Source: Paenibacillus shirakamiensis (GTDB lineage Bacteria; Bacillota; Bacilli; Paenibacillales; Paenibacillaceae). Taken from it: a stretch of DNA of 64,000 nucleotides. The DNA lies in contig NZ_JAGGLD010000005.1 in the NCBI RefSeq assembly GCF_017874255.1, forward strand, positions 1 through 64,000, given 5' to 3'. The notes under the pieces were generated by a model. It made no database searches and was not told where the DNA came from. It was given only the letters and a program-made list of their open reading frames with translations. A program made the translations under genes and the position numbers. Shown piece by piece: positions 39,438-48,088 of the stretch (positions are counted from its first letter, which is position 1; the number at the start of each line of letters is the position of its first letter).

Positions 39438-40669
39438 GACTGTGATGCCTCCTTTATTGAATGCTCTTGGATGAGCTGGACCACAATGGCTACAGCTTGA
39501 TCTATTTCCTCATGGGTAACATAAAAGTTCGGTAAAAAGCGAATTACATTCGGCCCCGCCGTAACGAATAACAAATTCTTCTTTTGCCCTTGCAACACAA
39601 GCTCACCTACAGGACCATCACATTCGATACCGACAATCAGACCTCTACCTCGAATATCCTTCACCCAAGGCTCACTCGCAAGTTTCTCGGTCAGTTGTGC
39701 CATCAGATATTCTCCTGCTTCTTGTACACGCTGAGGTAAGTTATCCTCTTGCATCGTCTCAATTGTAGCTATGATTGTCGATGAGGCTAGTGGGGTTCCT
39801 CCGAAAGTAGTCGCGTGAGACCCTGGTGAGAAGGCTTCCCGCAAATACTCCTTGGCAAGCATTGCTCCTGCTGGGAATCCACTGGCAATTCCTTTAGCTA
39901 AAGTAAAGATGTCCGGTTCAATGCCATAATGTTGATGAGCGAACCATTTGCCGGTACGTCCCATTCCGGTCTGCACTTCATCCACAATCAGCAGGATTCC
40001 TTCTTGCTCACATAACTGCTGTACCTCTTGAAGAAACGCGGGTTCAACGAGATGAATGCCACCTTCCGCTAGCACCATTTCCATCATAATCGCTGCCGTG
40101 TGTGGCCCAATTGCAGCTTTGAGGGCGTTCACATCATGCAAAGGGACCGTCTTGAATCCCTCAGGAAGAGGCAAGAAGCCATCCTTCACTTTAGCTTGGC
40201 CTGTAGCGGTCAATGTGGCCAATGTGCGACCATGGAAGGACTGTTCAAACGTAATAATCTCATAGCGATCTTGTCCCTTTACCTTCTGATGGTACCGACG
40301 CGCAAGCTTGATAGCTGCTTCATTCGCTTCAGCGCCACTATTACAAAAGAATACGGCATCTCCACATCCAAGATTAGCTAGCATCTTAGCTGCTTGTTCC
40401 TGCTGAGGAATCTGGAAAAGGTTCGATACATGCCAAAGTTCATCGAGTTGATCCTTCAGCTTATTCTTCACTTTGTCCGGTGCATGCCCAAGGCTAGTAA
40501 CTGCAAGGCCACTAAAAAAGTCCAAATATTTTGTCCCCTGATCATCCCAGACCCAGCTACCCTTACCTTTGACTAAAGAAATTGGAAATCTAGCATAGGT
40601 AGGAAATAGTGCACTTTTCTCTTCCGTTGTGGTTTGTGGATTTGCCATATCTATATTGGACTGTACCAT
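39434..40669 (-). CDS. argD: Acetylornithine aminotransferase
   Basis: A 411-residue PLP enzyme, class III aminotransferase. The PLP lysine lies in FTLAKGIASGFPAG (about residue 259), and the NSGAEANEAAIKLARR motif is near 110. The GTG at 40681 abuts GAGGAG, so the ATG at 40669, 11 bases after it, is a better start. It could also act as succinyldiaminopimelate aminotransferase, as in some relatives. It sits between argB and argF with a four-base overlap with argF. Confidence 0.95.
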   Translation of the reverse strand: MVQSNIDMANPQTTTEEKSALFPTYARFPISLVKGKGSWVWDDQGTKYLDFFSGLAVTSLGHAPDKVKNKLKDQLDELWHVSNLFQIPQQEQAAKMLANLGCGDAVFFCNSGAEANEAAIKLARRYHQKVKGQDRYEIITFEQSFHGRTLATLTATGQAKVKDGFLPLPEGFKTVPLHDVNALKAAIGPHTAAIMMEMVLAEGGIHLVEPAFLQEVQQLCEQEGILLIVDEVQTGMGRTGKWFAHQHYGIEPDIFTLAKGIASGFPAGAMLAKEYLREAFSPGSHATTFGGTPLASSTIIATIETMQEDNLPQRVQEAGEYLMAQLTEKLASEPWVKDIRGRGLIVGIECDGPVGELVLQGQKKNLLFVTAGPNVIRFLPNFYVTHEEIDQAVAIVVQLIQEHSIKEASQS

Positions 40670-40754
40670 CGTTGGGTTCACTCCTCGTCTATTTATCGTC
40701 TTATTATATAGTATAAAATGTTAATCATATTAAATGGCTAAAGGTAGCTGCTTC

Positions 40755-41609
40755 TTACTTCCTACTCGAGTTCATACGGACGATTCGGGTTCCGATCGCT
40801 TCGCCATCCATCACTCGGCTGAGCACATTCGGTTCACTTCCATTGACGATAATCACTTCATTTACTTTTCCATGGATACAAGCGATCGCCGCTCTTACCT
40901 TAGGGATCATCCCGCCATATATTTCACCCGTATGAATCATGTCCTCAATCTGTTGAACCGTAACGGTAGACAACACTTTTTTGGTGCCCCCGATAGTAGT
41001 CATAATGCCAGGAACATCCGTGACCACGACCATTTGCTGTACCCCAAGCTTAGAAGCCACCGCCCCTGCCGCCGTATCTGCATTAATGTTATATCGTTGT
41101 CCCGCTGCATCTACACCAACTGGAGCAATAATAGGCATATACCCTAATTCTACCACGCCTTGAATAATCGAAGATTTGACGTCGGTCACCTCTCCTACGA
41201 GCCCTACTTCCACGCTATTTGCAACAGGGCGTGCCTGAATCAAAAATCCATCTACACCGGAGAGCCCCAGTGCCTGACCGCCTAACTTCTGAATACGCCG
41301 AACAATCTGCTTATTAATAGTTCCAGATAGCACCATTTCCACCACATCTAATACTTCTTCTGAGGTATAGCGTAGGCCATTCACGAATTGGGTCTCGATA
41401 CCCAGCCGTCCTAAGTTTTCTGAAATGGCTGGTCCCCCGCCATGAACAATGACGGGCTGAATCCCGCGCTTTTGTAAGCCAATCAAATCTTCAAAAAACG
41501 AATCAGGCAACTCATTCAGTGTGCTACCTCCGCATTTCATAACAAACGTTCGGCTAGCGAATCCTGACTTAAGCTCAGCCGGGTCCCCTTGCAATGACAT
41601 ATTAATCAA
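40755..41609 (-). CDS. argB: Acetylglutamate kinase
   Basis: A 284-residue amino-acid kinase. Motifs: VMKCGGSTLN (Lys for phosphate) near the N-terminus, VIVHGGGPAI near 50, and the NINADTAAGAVASKLG substrate/ATP region. The frame extends back to 41768 into argJ, but the TTG at 41609 has AAGGAAG exactly 8 bases upstream and gives a normal length; the ATG at 41600 is too far from that site. It follows argJ by 79 bases. Confidence 0.95.
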   Translation of the reverse strand: MINMSLQGDPAELKSGFASRTFVMKCGGSTLNELPDSFFEDLIGLQKRGIQPVIVHGGGPAISENLGRLGIETQFVNGLRYTSEEVLDVVEMVLSGTINKQIVRRIQKLGGQALGLSGVDGFLIQARPVANSVEVGLVGEVTDVKSSIIQGVVELGYMPIIAPVGVDAAGQRYNINADTAAGAVASKLGVQQMVVVTDVPGIMTTIGGTKKVLSTVTVQQIEDMIHTGEIYGGMIPKVRAAIACIHGKVNEVIIVNGSEPNVLSRVMDGEAIGTRIVRMNSSRK

Positions 41610-41688
41610 AATGGTTTCTTCCTTTCTGGAAGGTTGAGACTTGGGTTCAATACTCAAGTACTCAACCTCTTTATATGAAAGCCGCAAT

Positions 41689-42921
41689 TTATGTCCTGTA
41701 AGCTGCATTAATTCTGACGTAATCATAAGTAAGATCACAGCCCCAAGCGGTAGCTGACCCCTTACCATTCTGAAGATCTACGCTAATAACAACCGTATCC
41801 CCTTTAAGATAGGCGAGTGCTTCCTCTTCGTCAAAAGCGATGGGTCTTGAACCCATAAGTACAGGTATAGTTCCCAGCTTTATATCAACCGTCTCTGGAT
41901 TGACAGGTTCTCCTGCACGCCCCACCGCGGCAATAATTCGTCCCCAGTTCGCATCTGCACCAAAAACAGCCGACTTTACAAGACTGGATCCTACTATGGT
42001 CTTGGCAATCGTTCTAGCAGATAGATCACTGATGGCACCTGTGACTTCAACTTCCACAAGTCTGGTCGCTCCCTCTCCATCCCTTGCAATGGCCTGAGCA
42101 AGAATCTCGCAGACATGACGAAGTGCTGCCGCAAAGCTCTCCCAATCTGGATGCTGTGGCCCAAGTTCCCGATTCTCAGCGAGACCACTAGCCATCACGA
42201 GAAGCATATCGTTCGTACTGGTGTCCCCATCCACAGTGATCATATTAAAAGTCACATCAGTCGTCTCCCGAAGTAGCGATTGGAGCGCATCAGGATGAAT
42301 TTTCGCATCCGTCGTTACAAAGCCTAGCATGGTAGCCATATTCGGATGAATCATGCCTGAGCCCTTGGCTGAACCCGCAATTTTCACTTCCTGATCATCA
42401 ATCATGAGGGATACGCAGACTTCCTTTTTTACCAGATCTGTGGTGAGAATAGCTTGGGAGAACTGCTCTGATCCTGATCCCCCCGCAGCTAGACTCGCAG
42501 GCAACGCCGCAATTCCTGCTGTCACCTTATCCATTTTCAACAATTCACCAATCACACCCGTGGAGGCAACAGCTACTTCGTCCACTTGCACGCCCAGAAC
42601 ATGAGCTGCTTCTGCACGCATTGTATAGGCATCTTCTTCCCCTTGCTTACCTGTGCAAGCATTAGCGTTGCCACTGTTCACGATTACAGCACGAAGGGTA
42701 TTCCCCTTCGCAAGACTTTCTCTAGTCACTTTAAGAGGTGCTGCTTGAAAAACATTGGTTGTATATACAGCCGCTGCTACAGCAGGTACTTCACATACAA
42801 TTGCTCCTAAGTCATTTCTAGATGTTTTTTTTAGACCGCAGTGCAGTCCTCCTGCACGAAATCCTTTAGGGGCTGTCACGGATGCACCCTCGATGACCCG
42901 AAATAAACTCGCCACTCCCAT
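41689..42921 (-). CDS. argJ: Bifunctional ornithine acetyltransferase / N-acetylglutamate synthase
   Basis: A 410-residue Ntn-type enzyme that recycles the acetyl group from acetylornithine to glutamate, and in many Bacillota also makes acetylglutamate from acetyl-CoA. The self-cleavage site is in KGSGMIHPNMATML, before the Thr (about residue 195), giving alpha and beta chains. The start at 42921 (MGVASLF) has GGAGG 11 bases upstream; the longer frame to 42981 has no site. It follows argC by 19 bases. No separate argA or argE is seen in the window, which fits the cyclic pathway. Confidence 0.95.
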   Translation of the reverse strand: MGVASLFRVIEGASVTAPKGFRAGGLHCGLKKTSRNDLGAIVCEVPAVAAAVYTTNVFQAAPLKVTRESLAKGNTLRAVIVNSGNANACTGKQGEEDAYTMRAEAAHVLGVQVDEVAVASTGVIGELLKMDKVTAGIAALPASLAAGGSGSEQFSQAILTTDLVKKEVCVSLMIDDQEVKIAGSAKGSGMIHPNMATMLGFVTTDAKIHPDALQSLLRETTDVTFNMITVDGDTSTNDMLLVMASGLAENRELGPQHPDWESFAAALRHVCEILAQAIARDGEGATRLVEVEVTGAISDLSARTIAKTIVGSSLVKSAVFGADANWGRIIAAVGRAGEPVNPETVDIKLGTIPVLMGSRPIAFDEEEALAYLKGDTVVISVDLQNGKGSATAWGCDLTYDYVRINAAYRT

Positions 42922-42940
42922 GTTCTCTTCCGCCTCCGTA

Positions 42941-43993
42941 TTATGGATATACCGGAGCATTACGCAGCCCCAATGTCTCATCCCAACCCATCATTAAATT
43001 CATATTCTGAATGGCCTGCCCAGCAGCACCCTTCACCACGTTATCAATAACTGATACAATCGTCACCCGCCCAGTACGGGAATCTACCGAGAAGCCAATA
43101 TCACAATAGTTCGAACCTAGAACTTCCTTCGTCGCCGGCCATTGCCCTTCTGGGCGAATACGTACAAAGCGGCGTCCCTCATAATATTGTGTGTATAACT
43201 CTACAAGTTCCTTTTCTGTGTGGAAACCTGTTAACGTTGCATACATCGTGCTCATAATGCCCCGAGTCATCGGAACCAAATGAGTTGTAAAAGTAACCGT
43301 TACAGGTTGCTTTGCGATGCCCGCGAGCGTCTGCTCTATTTCAGGAATATGCTGATGCTTATTGATTTTGTACGCTTTAAAGTTCTCATTTATTTCCGCA
43401 TAATGTACCGTTAGACTCGTGCCTCTTCCTGCACCGGATACCCCTGATTTTGCATCAATGATGATGGTTGAGGGATCGATCCAACCCGCCGATAAGGCTG
43501 GAATTAACCCTAACAAGGAAGCTGTAGAATAACACCCTGGGTTCGAAATCAATGACTGACCGACTACTTCATGCCCATAGATTTCGCTTAATCCATAGAC
43601 CGCTTTCTCCAATAGATCCGCTTCCGGAGCCGTATGCTTATACCACTCTTCGTAAGTTGCTCCATCCTTCAATCTAAAGTCACCCGATAGATCAATAACT
43701 TTGAGTCCTGCCTCAACTAGCTGAGGAACCAGCTTGCTGCTCACACCCGATGGAGTTGCTGTAAATACAAGGTCTGCCTTTTTAGCAATCTCTTGAATAT
43801 CTACTCCGTCTAAGTTCTGAACTACAATATTCGTTAAATGAGGAAATCCGTCTGTGATCGGTGCACCAGCGCTTGCCGAGGAAATTACAGATACAATCTC
43901 CACCTGAGGATGCTCCAACAAAAATCGAATGAGTTCAACCCCTCCATACCCGGTCGAACCCACAATCGCTACCTTAACCTGATGTCCGCTCAA
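42941..43993 (-). CDS. argC: N-acetyl-gamma-glutamyl-phosphate reductase
   Basis: A 350-residue NADPH enzyme. N-terminal GSTGYGGVELIRFL nucleotide loop, active-site Cys in SNPGCYSTA (about residue 150) and C-terminal VDNVVKGAAGQAIQN motif. Start is TTG with GTAGGGAG upstream. First gene of the arginine operon; promoter and ARG box lie 55-90 bases upstream. Confidence 0.97.
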   Translation of the reverse strand: MSGHQVKVAIVGSTGYGGVELIRFLLEHPQVEIVSVISSASAGAPITDGFPHLTNIVVQNLDGVDIQEIAKKADLVFTATPSGVSSKLVPQLVEAGLKVIDLSGDFRLKDGATYEEWYKHTAPEADLLEKAVYGLSEIYGHEVVGQSLISNPGCYSTASLLGLIPALSAGWIDPSTIIIDAKSGVSGAGRGTSLTVHYAEINENFKAYKINKHQHIPEIEQTLAGIAKQPVTVTFTTHLVPMTRGIMSTMYATLTGFHTEKELVELYTQYYEGRRFVRIRPEGQWPATKEVLGSNYCDIGFSVDSRTGRVTIVSVIDNVVKGAAGQAIQNMNLMMGWDETLGLRNAPVYP

Positions 43994-44047
43994 ATGTCTC
44001 CCTACTTTCTTTCTTCAGAATAAGATTATGCCAGCCGATGTGAAATA

Positions 44048-44061
44048 TGTATTATTATACG
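44048..44061. promoter_or_regulatory. ARG box (ArgR/AhrC operator) at the argC promoter
   Basis: TGTATTATTATACG fits the arginine-repressor half-site pattern TGNAT-W4-ATNCA at 13 of 14 positions. It overlaps the -10 of the argC promoter, as expected for repression. A second box was not clear. Confidence 0.6.
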
Positions 44062-44082
44062 ATTATGCTAATATAAATACAA
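44054..44082 (-). promoter_or_regulatory. argC operon promoter (SigA type)
   Basis: Minus strand TTGTAT-N17-TATAAT; perfect -10 and spacer. It starts a transcript about 50-55 bases before the argC TTG. Confidence 0.75.
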
Positions 44083-44229
44083 CGATTATTTGTGCTTATT
44101 TCACCATGGCTGTTTCTGAGAAAGTGTTTCTGTTTAAGGAATCCCTTCTGCGTAACCGCTACAAAATTTATAGTCCGTATACATTCTCAACTATCTATAA
44201 AACATACTTAGCCCTCAACATATACAAAT

Positions 44230-44267
44230 AAAAAAGGCCGATGCAGGCAATTTCCTGACCGGCCTTT
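44230..44267 (-). terminator. Terminator of the repeat-containing secreted protein gene
   Basis: Minus-strand GGCCG...CGGCC outer stem with inner CAGG/CCTG, followed by TTTTTT. It lies about 110 bases beyond the stop at 44376, with nothing coding in between. Confidence 0.8.
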
Positions 44268-44375
44268 CTATATTATGTGTAGTGCCTAATTTAGGTGCCT
44301 ATCCTTCGCGTTCCATTAGAGGAAGTGTGGGGAAAAAAGCTGGCACTTAGTTTTGCAATATACGCTACCCTTTGT

Positions 44376-45437
44376 TTAATGCTTATCTATGTTCTTTTGC
44401 CGATGAACCCATCGGTTCACTTGTTCTGGAAGAGCAGCGACTCGTTCTTTGTACTGTGCATCTGTCCATCTGCCATCCTGCCGTTCTTGTTCAAGTTTGG
44501 CAGTACGTTCTTTTACAATGAGATCTATGACGCTTTGTACATCTACTTTATGCTCAGTAGCAACCGTGGCAAGGCTTTTGCCTGCATTGAGTTCTGTACG
44601 AAGCTGTTCTTGCGTTAGACCTAGTAGTTTGGCCACAGCTTCTGAGGAAAAGAATCTCCCCTCTTTCCGGTGTCCCTTACCATGGTGTTCCTGATTGAGC
44701 GGCTCATTCAAAAGCTGAGCGGCTAGCGTTGCCTGCTTGGCCTTATGACTATTGTATTCTTCTACCGTAATTTCACCTGCATCCAGTCGATCCTCTAGAT
44801 GTTTGTTAAGCCGGGCGACTTCAAGGTCTATGACCTTTTGCGAATCTACATGATGATCGGTTGCAAGTTGAGCTAGAGTCTTCCCTGCTGCGATCTCTTT
44901 TTTCAATTCTTCAGTTGTAATACCGAATAATACTGCAAGTTCCTTGGAGTTTTGAGTACGCTCAACATGTCCGCCCTCTTTATGCTTGAATACGGCAAAG
45001 AGCTCTGAACCTTTTGCATCGATTACCTGATCTGCTAGAGCGGATAGCTCCGCCTCACTTTTCGCCTCACTAGAATGCTCATCTTCTCGGCTATCTTTTA
45101 GTTCTCGGCTGTCTTTTAGAAGAGATACGACCTCCGCTTTTAATGATGCAGTCGTAATGCCTTGAGCCGAAGCAATTTCTTTGAGAGATTCCGTCTTGTG
45201 TTTCTCTTCAAACGTCGTTTTGTCCATTTTCAAAAAAGTAATCAGCTTATTTTGCAGCGAATCCAGATGTCTAAGCTTGCTTCCTTTTCCATGTGAATTA
45301 TCCGTTGTTGAATTTGTAATTTGCGTGTTAGAAGATGCGGCATGTACACTTCCTAATCTGACACCACCCGCACTCGCAGTTATCGCTAATGCAAGTACGC
45401 CCATTGCCAAAGCTTTCGTTGATCTTTTCTTTATCAT
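44376..45437 (-). CDS. Secreted helical repeat protein of unknown function
   Basis: 353 residues. Signal peptide (about 1-34), a charged region, then two clear tandem copies of an ~80-residue unit (about 166-245 and 267-345). Each begins LAxLxGITxExLKxExxAGKxLAxLATxHxVDxQxVIDL (pattern, not sequence) and ends with a helix pair containing a GxxTxxxYxxxxA motif. A weaker third copy (about 65-115) lies before them. Similar modules occur in other Paenibacillus secreted proteins annotated as hypothetical. The protein is strongly charged, Glu/Lys/His-rich. No catalytic motif. It has its own terminator. Function unknown; it may bind wall or metal ions (speculative). Confidence 0.65.
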   Translation of the reverse strand: MIKKRSTKALAMGVLALAITASAGGVRLGSVHAASSNTQITNSTTDNSHGKGSKLRHLDSLQNKLITFLKMDKTTFEEKHKTESLKEIASAQGITTASLKAEVVSLLKDSRELKDSREDEHSSEAKSEAELSALADQVIDAKGSELFAVFKHKEGGHVERTQNSKELAVLFGITTEELKKEIAAGKTLAQLATDHHVDSQKVIDLEVARLNKHLEDRLDAGEITVEEYNSHKAKQATLAAQLLNEPLNQEHHGKGHRKEGRFFSSEAVAKLLGLTQEQLRTELNAGKSLATVATEHKVDVQSVIDLIVKERTAKLEQERQDGRWTDAQYKERVAALPEQVNRWVHRQKNIDKH

Positions 45438-45525
45438 TTGAAGCCCACCTTTCCTCCATTAGCATGTGAAATAGGTTATTACCTTTACCTCTATCAGCTT
45501 ACCCAGACAACCTGAGTTCATAATG

Positions 45526-45563
45526 AAAAAAAGATTAAATTTCCATAAAAAAAGGAATCAATC
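45526..45563 (-). terminator. Terminator overlapping the stop of the 36-residue peptide gene
   Basis: Minus-strand GATTGATTCC (45554-45563) pairs with GGAAATTTAATC (45533-45544), then TTTTTT. The upstream arm includes the TGA stop codon. Confidence 0.6.
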
Positions 45564-45668
45564 TTCTGGATTGTCCCATTTTTTTGAATACGCATATTTG
45601 GTTACCCAGAACGTGGCGCCCATGATTCCTATAGCCACGATAATAATACATCCATACACTAAAGCCAC
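45558..45668 (-). CDS. 36-residue single-helix membrane peptide
   Basis: From the GTG at 45668 the product begins MALVYGCIII and ends KKWDNPED: one membrane helix (about 3-25) and a short charged tail with an AYSKKWDNPED end. A strong AGGGGGG site lies 6-8 bases before this GTG. The frame extends back to 45815 but without a ribosome site. The AYS-K-W/D-rich tail recalls YtzI-type small proteins of Bacillales, a weak resemblance only. It may be a small subunit or regulator of a membrane complex (speculative). Confidence 0.5.
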   Translation of the reverse strand: MALVYGCIIIVAIGIMGATFWVTKYAYSKKWDNPED

Positions 45669-45845
45669 GATGATCCCCCCTATCCTTATGAACTTATTGT
45701 AAGAGAGTTTCCTTATTTTTACTAGATGTGAAAACGGAGTTATAGGTGGTATGTAAGAGTATGGTTTCAAAAAAACTTTACACCTATATTTAGACGGAGG
45801 TGCTGACTCATTCAATTTAGATAAGACAGTCCACTGTTCTACGCA

Positions 45846-45882
45846 TAAAAAAGAGAACCTTAACGATCGTCAAAGTTCTCTC
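45846..45882 (-). terminator. Terminator of the YitT-family gene
   Basis: GAGAAC/GTTCTC outer stem (45853-45858, 45875-45880) with an ACGATCGT inner dyad; TTTTTT follows on the minus strand. Confidence 0.85.
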
Positions 45883-45934
45883 TAATAAATAACTTGATAC
45901 TTACATACCCTTACCTCATGTTCACTTCTGCCGT

Positions 45935-46822
45935 CTAGTTGTGCCGCTTGAACCCTTCTCCTAGCACTTCATGCGCATTTGAAATAATAACGAACGCCGT
46001 AGGTTCCAGTTGCTGCACTAAGGTCTTCAGACGTGTAACTTCACTTTGCCCGACTACAACCATGAGTACAGTTCGATCATCCCCGGTATAACCACCTCTA
46101 GCCGACAGCTTGGTAAGCCCCCGATCTAGATGGGTAAAGATAGCAGAGGATATTTCTTCCGTACGATCTGCGATAATATAAGCTACTTTAGTATAGTTGA
46201 GCCCAAGTTCAACCCCATCAATTATTTTACCCGTAATATACAGCCCAATTAGAGCATACAGAGCTTTCTCCGGAGAAAGAATGAACCCGGCTAAGGTAAT
46301 TACCAAACCATCCATGAGAACTACGCATGTCGATAGACTTAGACCACTGTATTTTTGAATGATTTGAGCTAAGGTTGAGAAACCTCCTGTTGACCCACGG
46401 CCGCGGAAGACGATACCCAGTCCCAACCCCACACCGATTCCACCATACAGGGAAGCTAGTAGTGGATCCGTTGTTGGTACAGGTAATTCCTTAGTTAAAT
46501 AAACAAACAACGGTAGAATTATAGTCCCCAGCAAAGATCGTATAGCATAGTTACGTCCCAAAAGGAAAAATCCCGCAGCAAATAGCGGAATATTCAGCGC
46601 CCACTGAACATAAGCAGGTTCAATGCCAAATAGAGAGTTCACAACGACGGATAGCCCTGAGACCCCGCCCGATGCGATGTGATTAGGAAGCAAAAACATA
46701 TTAAAAGCTAAGGCGGTAATGAAAGACCCTACTACAATCATCAAACTGTCTAGCGCATGACGACCAGGTCCATGAACTGGAAAATATTCTTGTACTCTTT
46801 TTTTGCGGCTAATAGGCTGCAT
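45935..46822 (-). CDS. yvjA: YitT-family membrane protein with DUF2179 domain (YvjA-like)
   Basis: 295 residues. Five to six membrane helices (about 25-200) with the YitT hallmark GSFITALAFNMFLLPNHIASGGVSGLS (family segment near 32-58; key part NMFLLPNHIASGG), and a soluble C-terminal DUF2179 domain (about 205-285, EISSAIFTHLDRGLTKLSARGGYTG, key part RGLTKLSARGGYTG). Function is unknown in this family. In B. subtilis yvjA also lies near prfB, which supports the name. ATG after GAGGAG. Own terminator. Confidence 0.8.
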   Translation of the reverse strand: MQPISRKKRVQEYFPVHGPGRHALDSLMIVVGSFITALAFNMFLLPNHIASGGVSGLSVVVNSLFGIEPAYVQWALNIPLFAAGFFLLGRNYAIRSLLGTIILPLFVYLTKELPVPTTDPLLASLYGGIGVGLGLGIVFRGRGSTGGFSTLAQIIQKYSGLSLSTCVVLMDGLVITLAGFILSPEKALYALIGLYITGKIIDGVELGLNYTKVAYIIADRTEEISSAIFTHLDRGLTKLSARGGYTGDDRTVLMVVVGQSEVTRLKTLVQQLEPTAFVIISNAHEVLGEGFKRHN

Positions 46823-46861
46823 TCCACTACTCCTCTTTACTTCGTTGAAGCATTAGTGACC

Positions 46862-46897
46862 AAAAAAATTCCCACACAAGGTTAGCTTGTGCAGGAA
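46862..46897 (-). terminator. Terminator after prfB
   Basis: TTCCTGCACAAG (46886-46897) pairs with CTTGTGTGGGAA (46869-46880) on the minus strand, then TTTTTTT. Confidence 0.85.
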
Positions 46898-46914
46898 CAT
46901 TAATTCTATAAGTA

Positions 46915-48028
46915 TTATTCACTTTCCAGCTTAATCTGACTCCGAAGATAACCATCAATGAAAGGATCAATCTCCCCATCCATGACAGCACCTGTATTCC
47001 CCGTCTCTACTGAGGTCCTATGATCCTTCACCATACTGTAGGGATGGAATACATAAGAGCGAATCTGGCTACCCCATGCAATCTCTGATTGTTCGCCGCG
47101 AATCTCGTCCAGTTGCTTCTTCTGTTCCTCAATCTTCTTCTCATAGAGCTTGGAACGAAGCATAGTCATCGCTTGATCCCGGTTTTTAATCTGGGAGCGT
47201 TCATTTTGACAGGTAACTACAATACCCGAAGGTAGATGCGTAATCCGTACCGCAGAATCTGTGGTGTTAATATGTTGTCCACCCGCACCACTAGCACGGT
47301 AGGTATCAATCTTCAGATCTTCTGTACGAATCTCTACATCTACATCTTCGGTAATCTCAGGCACCACATCGCAGGATACAAAGGAAGTATGTCGACGTCC
47401 CGAAGAGTCGAAAGGAGAAATCCGAACGAGTCGGTGTACCCCTTTCTCCGCTTTAAGATAACCATAGGCATTATATCCTTTGATTAATAAGGTGACACTC
47501 TTAATTCCCGCTTCATCTCCTGGCAGATAGTCCATCACTTCTACCTTAAATCCGCGTTTCTCTGCCCAGCGTGTATACATCCGAAGCAGCATTTGGCCCC
47601 AGTCCTGAGACTCGGTACCTCCTGCACCCGGGTGCAACTCCAATATCGCATTCAGCTTATCATAAGGCTCACTAAGCAAAAGCTGGAGCTGAAAGTCATC
47701 TAGGCTCTTGATTAGACGAGCGACGGAAGCCTCAATCTCTACAAACAGTGATTCGTCCGCTTCTTCCTCAGCTAACTCAATCATAACTACAATATCGTCG
47801 TTCTCTGCCTGGAGCTTATTGTACTCATCTACAAAGGACTTGATCGCATTCATGTCCGCAATAAGCTTTTGAGCAGCATCACTATCATCCCAGAAATCGG
47901 GGGCTGCCATCTTCTCCTCGTAGTTAGCAATGATCTCTTGCTTATACGTTAAGTCAAAGAGACCCCCTGAGGTTGGATAATTTCTCGGCTATAACACGAA
48001 GGTCTTGCTTAATACTCGGATCCATCAT
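46915..48028 (-). CDS. prfB: Peptide chain release factor 2, with programmed +1 frameshift
   Basis: About 370 residues once the frames are joined: 48028-47957 (24 codons, beginning MMDPSIKQ), then skip base 47956 and continue 47955-46915. At the junction the minus strand reads CTT TGA C, with an AGGGGG Shine-Dalgarno-like element three bases upstream: the classic RF2 autoregulatory shift. Low RF2 lets the ribosome slip past its own UGA codon. The main frame has the GGQ-type motif (GAGGQHIN) that triggers peptide release. AAGGTGG lies 8 bases before ATG 48028. It follows secA by about 60 bases. If the frameshift is ignored the gene looks 5'-truncated. Confidence 0.97.
47953..47970 (-). promoter_or_regulatory. 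prfB programmed frameshift site
   Basis: Minus strand AGGGGG-TCT-CTT-TGA-C: internal Shine-Dalgarno-like element, slippery CTT codon, and in-frame UGA followed by C, which weakens termination. All parts match the conserved RF2 frameshift. Confidence 0.95.
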
Positions 48029-48088
48029 AGCTGAAGCCACCTTTTCTACATTGTTACCTTGTTCTTACATATTTCATTGCTAGGAACC

